DNA of 6,506 bases from CAYGWP01 sp964353455 (GTDB lineage Bacteria > Planctomycetota > Phycisphaerae > FEN-1346): contig CAYGWP010000425.1 of the NCBI GenBank assembly GCA_964353455.1, positions 1 to 6,506 of the forward strand, written 5' to 3'. A model generated the notes under the pieces. That model searched no databases. It saw only the letters and a list, made by a program, of their open reading frames with translations, and was not told the DNA's origin. A program made the position numbers and the translations under genes. The number at the start of each line of letters is the position of its first letter. The stretch's first letter is position 1. Below are positions 1 through 6,045 of the stretch, one piece after another.

Positions 1-1500
1 CAGCCGGCCCGACAGGTCCAGTTCGGTCGCGCGCTGGCAGAGCAGCAGGTCGCGCTCGAATCGGGAGTGGCCACCAGAGGGCAACGCAAGACGAAGAAGC
101 CGGCATCGGACGCCCCGCGGTTTGAAGTGGGCGATGTCACGGCGGGCGACCAGGTCCAGCAACTTCAGCAGCAGGTCGAGGAACTCCAGGCCATCCGCAG
201 CGAGTTGGCGCAATCGGCCGCAGGCATCACGCAAACCGGCGCGGGGACGCTGACGCTAACGGCGGACGGACGCGCGACGACGCCGCTCAGTACTGACCTC
301 GGCCGCAAGGTCGCCGAGAAGGCCAAGGCCCTTGCCGCCGACGCGCAGCGTGCATCGGAACTGGCGAAGTTGGGCCGCCTCGCCGAGGCCGATGCCATCC
401 TGCGCGATGTCGAGAGGCAGCAGGCGGTCACGACCCGCGCCGCCGAGGCGATCGCCAAGTCCGGCCGTGCCAACAAGCCGTTCCCCGACTCGGCGACCAA
501 CCTGCTGCAGGGCGGGGCCGTCGCCGCCGGGCAAGACATGGCGGGCCGGTGGGGAGTGGAGGATGCGCATCGCCGGGAGGCCGCTGTTCGCGATCTACCA
601 GCAACGGTTGCCTTCGAAGACGCCGCGAAGAAGGTCGCCACGGCCCGCGAGGAACTCTCCCGCCAGGCCAAGGAACTCGGCCGCGTCCAGTTCGACGTGA
701 GCGGCATCGCGCAGGCCGAAGGCGACGAGCGGCGGCTGGCAGACTTCGTGACGGCGAATTACGGCTGGGCGTTTCGCGGCAGGAGCGGCCGGACGGCCGC
801 CACTTACTCGGGCGGCACGACGATCAACGCGGGCGCTGTCACGGACTTTAACGGCGAGGCCACGGTCCAGGTGACCGACGGAAATCTGGCGGTCATCAAC
901 GATCCGGCGGCGGTCTCGCAGGTCCAGGCCGTCATCGACCGGCTGCGCGCGAACCTGGGCCAGCGCGTCGGCGTCGGATCGCGCAACATCTTCGTGGACG
1001 CCCGCGCGGCCCAGGCGGCCGGCATCAAGTGGGAGGTGGGGGCAAACGGCGTCCGGTACGCGGTCGTCAACGAGGGGCAGTTGCTTGGGGTTCTGGACAT
1101 CGAGCAGCGCCGGCCGCCCGCGCCGCAGGCCGCTACGCTGCCGCGCGAGGCCCGCCAGGACGCCGTCGTCGGCACCTCGGCCCTCATCGCAAACGGGGGG
1201 GTGGTTTCCATCGCCAATGCCGCCGACGAGGCTAACGGCCTCGCCTACAACGGCAACAACTTCGAGGTGGCCCACGAGGACTACCTCATGATAGATAACG
1301 GCGGATACCTGACGGCCGTCAAGTCGAGCCGCATGAGGCACTGGGCGGCCGAGGCCGAGCCGGTGCGGTTCCCTGGCGTGCCGGCGGCCGTGACGATCCC
1401 GGCGGTGGGCTGGACCGTGAAATTCGAGAAAACGCTCCTCGATGCGAGCGATTCCCTGGAACTTGTGACCCGGTACACATGGCAAGGAGAAGAGAAATGA
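1..1500 (+). CDS. Secretin-like domain protein, C-terminal part (5' end outside window)
   Basis: The frame is open from base 1, giving 499 visible residues. The first possible start, GTG at 67, has no properly spaced ribosome binding site, and residues 1-22 (QPARQVQFGRALAEQQVALE...) look like continuing helix, so I treat the gene as cut at its 5' end. Visible residues 49-72 are Gln/Glu-rich and coiled-coil-prone. Residues 100-245 are mostly charged, Ala-rich helix. Residues 290-345 read VTDGNLAVINDPAAVSQVQAVIDRL, then VGVGSRNIFVDARAAQAAGIKW. This follows the secretin pattern of a short N-domain ('v.d.p..v..v..lid.L') leading into 'v.v.a..v.v....a..lGi.W'. The C-terminal residues 387-493 look beta-rich and include GGVVSIAN, YLMIDNGGYLTAVK and WTVKFEKTLLDASDSLEL. 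No transmembrane segment is visible. It is probably an exported or envelope protein, but the signal sequence would lie outside the window. The stop overlaps the start of the next gene, implying a joint role. The secretin resemblance is by eye and a full secretin barrel is not evident. Confidence 0.75.
   Translation, partial: QPARQVQFGRALAEQQVALESGVATRGQRKTKKPASDAPRFEVGDVTAGDQVQQLQQQVEELQAIRSELAQSAAGITQTGAGTLTLTADGRATTPLSTDLGRKVAEKAKALAADAQRASELAKLGRLAEADAILRDVERQQAVTTRAAEAIAKSGRANKPFPDSATNLLQGGAVAAGQDMAGRWGVEDAHRREAAVRDLPATVAFEDAAKKVATAREELSRQAKELGRVQFDVSGIAQAEGDERRLADFVTANYGWAFRGRSGRTAATYSGGTTINAGAVTDFNGEATVQVTDGNLAVINDPAAVSQVQAVIDRLRANLGQRVGVGSRNIFVDARAAQAAGIKWEVGANGVRYAVVNEGQLLGVLDIEQRRPPAPQAATLPREARQDAVVGTSALIANGGVVSIANAADEANGLAYNGNNFEVAHEDYLMIDNGGYLTAVKSSRMRHWAAEAEPVRFPGVPAAVTIPAVGWTVKFEKTLLDASDSLELVTRYTWQGEEK
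1484..1489 (+). promoter_or_regulatory. Ribosome binding site that fixes the start of the second gene
   Basis: AAGGAG ends 7 bases before the ATG at 1497, the ideal spacing. The alternative in-frame ATG at 1479 lies upstream of this site and would place it inside the coding region, so 1497 is the better start. The site sits within the last codons of the preceding gene, whose TGA (1498-1500) overlaps the ATG as ATGA. This is a typical translational coupling arrangement. Confidence 0.8.
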
Positions 1501-3590
1501 ACGTATGCAGATTGATTTTAGTGGCGGCCCTTGCGGCCGCGCTCCTGGTGGGCCCGGCGGCGCTCCTGGCGGCGCCGGCGGCGGCCGCTGCCGTCCCGGA
1601 GAAGGTCCCCCTCGGCCCGCCCAAGGACGACCAGGGGCACGTCATACTGCCCTGGGACACCTTCAAGAAGGTGACCGGGTACGATGAATCCAAGAAGTTC
1701 GGCGATGAGCCCGGCTCCTTCACCCTTTCGTGGGAAGAGGTCGAGGGGCTGCTGGGCCTCAAGATCCAGAACATGGGCCAGGCGAAGGTCCGCATCCCGT
1801 GGCAGGAATTCAAGGCGCTCCTCCTGTGGAACATCGAGCAGAAGCAGAAGCCGGTCGCGCCCACGCCGCCTTCAGACTGGGCCATCACCGGCGCCGAGTA
1901 CGTCGGCGAACTATCCAAGGATAGTGCTATCTTTACGGCTACCTTCAAAGTCACCGTGCTGAAGGAGAAGGAGTGGAAGGTCATCCCGATCCTTCCGGCG
2001 ACCGTGGCCATCCAGGACGTGACCCTGCCGCAGGGGGCGTACCTGCGTCTGGCGAACAACAACTACGAGGTTCTGACCGCGGCCCCCGGCGCGATGGAGG
2101 TGAAGGTCAAGTTCGCCACGGCTGTGACCGAGCAGGCCGGGTCGAACACCCTTCGGTTCGACCGCGTGCCGTCCTCGACGTGCCTCCTGGACCTGAAACT
2201 GGCGCAGACGAACGTTGATATCTCCGTGACGGGCGCCCAGTCGGTCGTCAAGAAGGAGGAGGGCGGCGCCACGCGGGTCGTCGCGGCGCTCCCGGCGGCG
2301 CAGGCCGTCCAACTTACGTGGGAGCGGGCCATCCCGGAGGCCGAGAAGGTGCCGCCCAAGATCTACGCCGAGACGCAGACCCTGGTGGCCGTCGGCGACG
2401 GAATCATGGTCTGCCGCGAGAAGATCCGATTCAGCATCCTCCACTCGGGCGTCCGGGTCCTGAAACTCAAACTCCCCGAGGGCGTGAGCATCCTCGAGGC
2501 CAAGGGCGAGCGCGTCCGCGACTGGCGCGTTACGCAGAACGAACTCTCGGTGGCCCTGGCGAGCGAGGCCCTGGGCGACTACATCCTCAACGTGACGTAC
2601 GAGCGTCCGACGACGCCCGCACAGGCGCCGAAGGCCGGCGCGCCCGCCCCGACCGCGAGCATGTCGCTGCCGGTCCTGCGGGCGGCCGATGCGGTCCGCG
2701 AGAAGGGACACATCGGCGTCGTCGCACTGGCGAACGTTGAACTCTCGGCCCCGAAACTGGACGGCGCAACCGCCATCGACGTCCGCGAACTTCCGCCCGA
2801 ACTCCTCGCCACGACCGGCCAGCCCATACTCCTCGCGTTCCGATACGTGGCCGACACGTTCGACATTCCGCTGGCGATCAAGAAGCACGAGGACGTGAGC
2901 GTCCTGGTGACGATCGTCGATTCGGCCGTCATCACGACCATGCAGACGATGGACGGCCGCCGCATCACGAAGGTCGTCTATAACGTGCGCAACAACCGGC
3001 AGCAGTTCCTTCGCCTGACGATGCCTAAAGATGTCGATATCTGGTCGGCCAGCGTCTCGGGCCGCGCCATACGCCCCGCCAAGGACGAGCAGAACCGCAT
3101 CCTCATTCCGCTTGTCCGGAGCGAGGGCGCCTCAAGCGGCCTTGCGGCGTTCCCCGTCGAGATCGTCTATGTCGAGAAGACCGATGAGGCCGGCAAGAAG
3201 CCGCCCGCCGCCGGCACGCTCCACATCGAACTGCCGCGCGCGAGCGAACCCGTCACGCACCTCATGGTCAACCTGTACCTGCCGAAGGAGGGCAAGTACG
3301 GCCGGGCATGGTCGAGCGAGCCGTGGATCGAGGGGCCGCTGACGGTCGTCAAGGCGTTCCGCCAGTTGATGGCCGGCCCTGACCAGCCGCCGGTTGCGGC
3401 CGAGGCAATGGCCAACGCCCTCCAGCAGGCCGCCCAGGCCCAGGCCGACGCGACGACCGCGGCCGCCGGGGCGACGCCCATCCGCGTCAACCTGCCGATC
3501 GACGGGGAACTTTTCCGCCTCGAAAAAATCCTCGTCCTTGACGACCCGCTCTTCATCGACGTCCACTACAGCGGCTGGGAGAGGAAGTAA
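1497..3590 (+). CDS. Secreted protein of unknown function with three N-terminal Trp-motif repeats
   Basis: This gene encodes 697 residues from ATG 1497. Residues 1-32 form a clear Sec signal peptide: MNVCR, a long Leu/Ala/Val core, then an Ala-rich cleavage region before VPEKV. Residues 49-61, 75-87 and 98-110 are three related segments (VILPWDTFKKVTG, FTLSWEEVEGLLG, VRIPWQEFKALLL). From about residue 127 to 620 the chain alternates hydrophobic strands and turns with little helix, for example VLKLKLPEGVSILEAKGERV and LGDYILNVTYERP, and suggests several beta-sandwich domains. A Pro/Ala linker (about 371-389) separates two halves. Residues 632-660 are Ala/Gln-rich low complexity, followed by a short conserved-looking tail (IRVNLPIDGELF ... 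HYSGWERK). No catalytic motif, transmembrane anchor or lipobox is apparent. It is coupled to the secretin-like gene upstream and followed by two hairpins. I do not recognise a named family. A structural or adhesive envelope protein working with gene 1 is an inference from context. The existence of the gene is secure; its function is not. Confidence 0.9.
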   Translation: MNVCRLILVAALAAALLVGPAALLAAPAAAAAVPEKVPLGPPKDDQGHVILPWDTFKKVTGYDESKKFGDEPGSFTLSWEEVEGLLGLKIQNMGQAKVRIPWQEFKALLLWNIEQKQKPVAPTPPSDWAITGAEYVGELSKDSAIFTATFKVTVLKEKEWKVIPILPATVAIQDVTLPQGAYLRLANNNYEVLTAAPGAMEVKVKFATAVTEQAGSNTLRFDRVPSSTCLLDLKLAQTNVDISVTGAQSVVKKEEGGATRVVAALPAAQAVQLTWERAIPEAEKVPPKIYAETQTLVAVGDGIMVCREKIRFSILHSGVRVLKLKLPEGVSILEAKGERVRDWRVTQNELSVALASEALGDYILNVTYERPTTPAQAPKAGAPAPTASMSLPVLRAADAVREKGHIGVVALANVELSAPKLDGATAIDVRELPPELLATTGQPILLAFRYVADTFDIPLAIKKHEDVSVLVTIVDSAVITTMQTMDGRRITKVVYNVRNNRQQFLRLTMPKDVDIWSASVSGRAIRPAKDEQNRILIPLVRSEGASSGLAAFPVEIVYVEKTDEAGKKPPAAGTLHIELPRASEPVTHLMVNLYLPKEGKYGRAWSSEPWIEGPLTVVKAFRQLMAGPDQPPVAAEAMANALQQAAQAQADATTAAAGATPIRVNLPIDGELFRLEKILVLDDPLFIDVHYSGWERK
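1641..1826 (+). other. Three short tandem peptide repeats in the second gene
   Basis: The segments at 1641-1679, 1719-1757 and 1788-1826 encode VILPWDTFKKVTG, FTLSWEEVEGLLG and VRIPWQEFKALLL. They share the pattern hydrophobic-x-(L/I)-(P/S)-W-x-x-(F/V)-x-x-(L/V)-(L/T)-x. Starts are 26 and 23 residues apart. The tryptophan is invariant, position 4 is Pro, Ser and Pro, and the Phe/Val sits three residues after Trp. The DNA of the three copies has diverged, so this is an old protein-level repeat. It could form three short strand-helix units packing together, or linear docking motifs. Confidence 0.65.
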
Positions 3591-3595
3591 CATGT

Positions 3596-3621
3596 AGGCC
3601 GGGGCGCGCCCCGGCTTGTTT
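3596..3621 (+). terminator. Hairpin downstream of the second gene, possible weak terminator
   Basis: GCCGGGGCGCGCCCCGGC (3598-3615) is a perfect 18-base palindrome. It can fold as a 7-bp stem (3598-3604 with 3609-3615) and a CGCG loop, and is followed by TTGTTT. It starts 8 bases after the stop codon. The tail is only moderately T-rich, so termination may be partial. The flanking TGTAGGCC...GGCTTGTTTCAT also looks like a dispersed palindromic repeat rather than a gene-specific terminator. Confidence 0.55.
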
Positions 3622-3632
3622 CATCAGCCCTC

Positions 3633-3660
3633 GCGCGGCGGGCCTCCCGACCCGCCGCGC
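3633..3660 (-). repeat. 28-base palindromic repeat, copy 1 (inverted relative to copy 2)
   Basis: Read on the minus strand, this unit matches the hairpin at 5948-5975 at 26 of 28 positions. The arms are identical (GCGCGGCGGG and CCCGCCGCGC). The minus-strand loop is TCGGGAGG here and CCGGGAGA in the other copy, differing at two bases. Shared loop sequence, and not just shared arms, argues for common descent of a mobile or dispersed element rather than two independently evolved terminators. Confidence 0.7.
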
Positions 3661-3666
3661 ATTTTT
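3633..3666 (+). terminator. Strong Rho-independent terminator of the gene 1-gene 2 unit
   Basis: A 10-bp perfect all-G/C stem (GCGCGGCGGG at 3633-3642 with CCCGCCGCGC at 3651-3660) closes an 8-base loop, CCTCCCGA. It is followed at once by A and five T's (3662-3666). This is the textbook form, on the correct strand and 43 bases after the stop. It separates the upstream coupled pair from the promoter of the HEAT-repeat gene. Confidence 0.85.
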
Positions 3667-3686
3667 CATCGGCGCGATAAAACCCT

Positions 3687-3715
3687 TTGACGCCCCGCTC
3701 GGCCCGATATATTGT
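3687..3715 (+). promoter_or_regulatory. Sigma-70-like promoter for the HEAT-repeat gene
   Basis: TTGACG (3687-3692) matches five of six bases of the -35 consensus. Two overlapping -10 candidates follow: TATATT (3708-3713, 15-bp spacer, better match) and TATTGT (3710-3715, 17-bp spacer, better spacing). This is the only clearly AT-rich spot between the terminator and the gene. Transcription would start near 3720, leaving a leader of only about 20 bases with room for the ribosome binding site and little else. No operator or riboswitch is visible. Confidence 0.6.
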
Positions 3716-3730
3716 CACGGTGCGCAAATT

Positions 3731-3735
3731 GGAGG
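3731..3735 (+). promoter_or_regulatory. Ribosome binding site supporting the GTG start at 3743
   Basis: GGAGG lies 7 bases before GTG 3743. The next in-frame ATG (3851) would delete the signal peptide and lacks a comparable site, so this element decides the start. Confidence 0.8.
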
Positions 3736-3742
3736 AACGACC

Positions 3743-5923
3743 GTGACTCACCTCTCATCGCTCATCGCCATCACAATCGCGTGCCTCGTGTCCGCCGGTC
3801 CGATTCTGGCGGAGGAGGCCAAGCCGCAGGCCCCGCAGCCGACCGGCCGCATGGCCGAGATCCTCGCCAGGATTCCCAACGACAACGCCGCCGAAGCGGC
3901 AAAGGCGCTTGACGAACTCGTCAAACTCGGTCCCAAGGGCGTCCAGGACCTTGCCGCCCTCCTGGTCGAGCCGGGGAAGGGCGATGACTCGCGGGCGCGG
4001 TTTGCATTCCACGGCCTCGCGCTCTACGTAGCGCGGCCGGGGGCGGAGACCGAGCGGATGATGGTCTGCGAAGCGATCCGGGGTCTCCTTGCGGGCAGCG
4101 CCCCGCCGGCGGTCAAAGGGTTCTTTCTGCGGCAACTCCGGCTGATGGCGTGCCCGAAGGCCGTGCCCGCGATCAGCGAATTTCTTCTGAACGAAGAACT
4201 CTCGGAGTACGCCGCGCAGGCGCTTGTCTCGATTGGCGGCGATGAGGCGTCCGGCGCGTTTCTTAAGGCCCTTCCCAAGGCGTCGGGCAAGTGCCGCCTT
4301 ACGATCATCCAGAACCTCGGCGTCATGCGCGACTCGAAGGCCGCGCCTGAACTCATGAAGGCCGCCGGCGATGCCGACCGCGAGGTCCGCCTTGCCGCCG
4401 TCTATGCCCTCGGCAACATCGGCGATGCGGCCGCCGCCGACACGATCGCGAAGGCCGCGCGGGCCGAATCGCTCTACGAGCGGTCGCGGGCGACCGATGC
4501 GCTCCTCCTGCTGGCGGGCCGCCTCGGCGAGGCCGGCAAGAAGGCCGAGGCCGAAAAGATTTATCGCGATCTCTTGAAGTCTAACACTGACTCCAAGGAC
4601 CGGCACGTGCGATGCGCGGCCATCGCGGGCTTGGCGAAGGTCCTCGGAGCGGGCGCGATGGGCGACCTTGCGGCGGCCATCAAGGGAGACGATCCGCAGG
4701 TCCGCGCCGCGGCCGTTCAGGCGGCCATGGCCATGCCCGGCGACGACGTGACCGCCAAGTGGGTCCGGGAGTTGCCGGCCCTTCCGCCGGAGGCGAAGGG
4801 CGCGATACTGGCGATGCTCGCGCGGCGAGGCGGCCCTGCGGCCGCCGGGGCTATCATGGAAGCCATGGCCGATAAGGACGAGGGCGTGCGCCTTGCGGCC
4901 ATCACGGCCGCGGGGTCGCTCGCGGACGAGAAGGCCGTCGCGCTCCTGATCTCGATTCTGAATTCCGGCAGCGACAGGGAAAAGCAGGCCGCGCGGGCAT
5001 CGCTTGAGCGGGCGCCAGGCGAGAAGGCCGGCGTGGCTATCGCTGCGGCGACTTCGGCTGCCGCCAGTCCCGCATTCAGAAAGGACCTCCTGGGGATACT
5101 CGGCGCCCGCGGCGCCCGGCAGGGCGTGGACGCCGCCCTGGCTGCCGCGAAGGATGCCGACCTCGGCGTGCGTATGGCCGCCATCGGCGTCCTGGAGACC
5201 CTTGCTGACGAGAAGCAGGCGCCGGCGCTCGTGGGCCTTGTGGCTGGGGCGAGGGAGGCGGGCGAACGTCAGGCGGCCGAGAAGGCCCTCGCGGCGGTCT
5301 GCGCTCGCGCGGCCAACAAGGATGGCGTGGCGGATGCCGTGCTGAAAGCGCAGGCTGGCGCGGCGGCGGAGGCGCGGGCCGCGTTGGTGCGCGTGCTCGG
5401 CCGCGTCGGCGGGGCGAAGGCGCTTGCGGCCGTCCGCTCGGCCGTCAAGGATGCAGATGAGAAGATACAAGAGGCCGCCGTGCGGGCCCTCACGGATTGG
5501 CCGGATGCCGCGGCAGCGCCGGACCTCCTGGAGATCGCCAAGGGCGGCGCGAAACAGACCCTCAGGGTGCTGGCGCTTCGGGGTTACGTGCGCCTTTCGG
5601 GCGTGCCGCAGGGACGTCCGGCGGCCGAGCGCCTGAGGATGCTCCAGGATGCGATGGCGGCGGCGCAGCGGCCCGACGAGCGGCGGATGGTCCTGGGGGC
5701 GCTGGCCGACGTGAAGGATGCGGCGGCCCTGAAGATGGCGGCGGGGCTCCTGGCCGATGAGGCCCTGAAGGAAGAGGCGGCGGCCGCCACGGTCAAGATC
5801 GCAAAGTCCCTGGGCGGCCAGCCGAGGGACGAGATCAAGGCGGCGCTCCAGAAGGTCCTCGATGTGTCGAGGAATGAAGGCACCCGCAAGGACGCCGGGC
5901 AGGCGCTACAGAAACTGAAATGA
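3743..5923 (+). CDS. Exported HEAT-repeat protein, planctomycete DUF1080-associated type
   Basis: This gene encodes 726 residues from GTG 3743. Residues 1-23 form a signal peptide (MTHLSSLIAITIACLVSAGPILA, then EEAKP), so the mature protein acts outside the cytoplasm. The rest is almost entirely alpha-helical HEAT-type repeats, seen as '(V/I)R.AA...(A/L)G.(L/I).D..A...L': DREVRLAAVYALGNIGD (212-228), RHVRCAAIAGLAKV (287-300), EGVRLAAITAAGSLAD (380-395), LGVRMAAIGVLETLAD (474-489), EKIQEAAVRALTDWPDAAAA (573-592) and a terminal RRMVLGALADVKDAAALKMA (647-666). A TPR-like hairpin (LLLLAGRLGEAGKKAEAEKIYRDLLKSN, about 254-281) interrupts the array. The N-terminal block (DDSRARFAFHGLALYVARPGAETERMM, 81-107) and the C-terminal DWPDAAAAPDLLEIAK...LRVLALRGYVRL block are ones I recall from planctomycete HEAT proteins that are often fused to or next to DUF1080 domains. 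HEAT arrays serve as protein-binding scaffolds; no catalytic residues are evident and the partner is unknown. The gene has its own promoter and is probably monocistronic, ending in a palindrome-rich gap. The family call is secure, the specific role is not. Confidence 0.92.
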   Translation: MTHLSSLIAITIACLVSAGPILAEEAKPQAPQPTGRMAEILARIPNDNAAEAAKALDELVKLGPKGVQDLAALLVEPGKGDDSRARFAFHGLALYVARPGAETERMMVCEAIRGLLAGSAPPAVKGFFLRQLRLMACPKAVPAISEFLLNEELSEYAAQALVSIGGDEASGAFLKALPKASGKCRLTIIQNLGVMRDSKAAPELMKAAGDADREVRLAAVYALGNIGDAAAADTIAKAARAESLYERSRATDALLLLAGRLGEAGKKAEAEKIYRDLLKSNTDSKDRHVRCAAIAGLAKVLGAGAMGDLAAAIKGDDPQVRAAAVQAAMAMPGDDVTAKWVRELPALPPEAKGAILAMLARRGGPAAAGAIMEAMADKDEGVRLAAITAAGSLADEKAVALLISILNSGSDREKQAARASLERAPGEKAGVAIAAATSAAASPAFRKDLLGILGARGARQGVDAALAAAKDADLGVRMAAIGVLETLADEKQAPALVGLVAGAREAGERQAAEKALAAVCARAANKDGVADAVLKAQAGAAAEARAALVRVLGRVGGAKALAAVRSAVKDADEKIQEAAVRALTDWPDAAAAPDLLEIAKGGAKQTLRVLALRGYVRLSGVPQGRPAAERLRMLQDAMAAAQRPDERRMVLGALADVKDAAALKMAAGLLADEALKEEAAAATVKIAKSLGGQPRDEIKAALQKVLDVSRNEGTRKDAGQALQKLK
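4493..4585 (+). other. TPR-like helical hairpin embedded in the HEAT array
   Basis: Residues 251-281 read as one helix-turn-helix with the TPR-like spacing A-x-x-L...G-x-x-x-x-A-x-x-x-Y-x-x-L (LAGRLGEAGKKAEAEKIYRDLLKSN). It sits between two HEAT segments and differs from them in pattern. As I recall the family, related HEAT proteins carry a comparable insertion, so it is probably a conserved feature rather than an accident. Confidence 0.5.
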
Positions 5924-5925
5924 CA

Positions 5926-5975
5926 CGCGGCGGGAGACCCAAATAATGCGCGGCGGGCCGGGAGACCCGCCGCGC
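5926..5975 (+). repeat. 28-base palindromic repeat, copy 2, with a partial deleted copy beside it
   Basis: The full copy is 5948-5975: arms GCGCGGCGGG and CCCGCCGCGC around the loop CCGGGAGA. A shortened version, CGCGGCGGGAGACCC (5926-5940), lies just before it. It equals bases 5949-5968 of the full copy with five bases (CCGGG) missing from the middle. Together with the inverted copy at 3633-3660 this makes two full units and one remnant within 2.4 kb. Confidence 0.7.
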
Positions 5976-5982
5976 TTCGTTT
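5941..5982. terminator. Bidirectional terminator between convergent genes
   Basis: The 10-bp G/C stem with an 8-base loop at 5948-5975 is followed on the plus strand by TTCGTTT (5976-5982). On the minus strand it is followed by ATTATTT (complement of 5941-5947). Both strands therefore have a stem plus T-rich tail. This suits the convergent layout: it can end the HEAT-repeat transcript 25 bases after its stop and the DUF1080 transcript about 70 bases after its stop. Confidence 0.75.
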
Positions 5983-6003
5983 ACTGTGTTCCTTCCGACA
6001 ACG

Positions 6004-6026
6004 CACGGCCGGGCAAGCCGGCCGTG
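6004..6026. repeat. Palindrome with 9-bp arms, likely dispersed repeat
   Basis: CACGGCCGG (6004-6012) and CCGGCCGTG (6018-6026) are perfect inverted arms around GCAAG. Flanking bases extend the look of a repeat (GGCACACGGG follows). Neither side has a convincing T-run, so this is a poor terminator by itself. Sequences of the form ACGGCCGGGCAAGCCGGCCG look to me like intergenic palindromes dispersed in planctomycete-type genomes, often mistaken for coding sequence ('GRASRPWH'); that is recollection, not a search result. Confidence 0.6.
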
Positions 6027-6045
6027 GCACACGGGTGAGGGACTG

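Noticed and set aside
67..69. GTG at 67 as the true start of the first gene
   Set aside because: The frame is open to base 1 with protein-like sequence upstream, there is no correctly spaced ribosome binding site, and no signal peptide follows.
1479..1481. ATG at 1479 as start of the second gene
   Set aside because: It adds MARRRE before the signal peptide and puts the AAGGAG site downstream of the start; ATG 1497 has ideal spacing and an ATGA overlap.
595..1485. 296-codon open frame on the minus strand opposite the first gene
   Set aside because: Shadow of the plus-strand gene; Arg/Asp/Val-rich with no domain pattern or start signals.
1911..2888. 325-codon open frame on the minus strand opposite the second gene
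   Set aside because: Same compositional artefact: Arg/Asp/His-rich, no motif, and no plausible expression context against a signal-peptide-bearing gene on the other strand.
3773..3784. Possible lipobox (TIAC, residues 11-14) in the HEAT-repeat protein
   Set aside because: The Cys falls in the middle of the hydrophobic core rather than at its end and the -3 residue is Thr; a standard Sec cleavage after ILA is more likely.
3755..5470. Long open frame on the minus strand (571 codons) opposite the HEAT-repeat gene
   Set aside because: It is Arg/Gly/His-rich with no recognisable domain, and lies fully antisense to a gene with a signal peptide and clear HEAT repeats. High G+C and biased third positions of the real gene explain the lack of stops.
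3598..6026. CRISPR array made of the palindromic hairpins
   Set aside because: There are only two full copies, in opposite orientations more than 2 kb apart, with genes between and no regular spacers.
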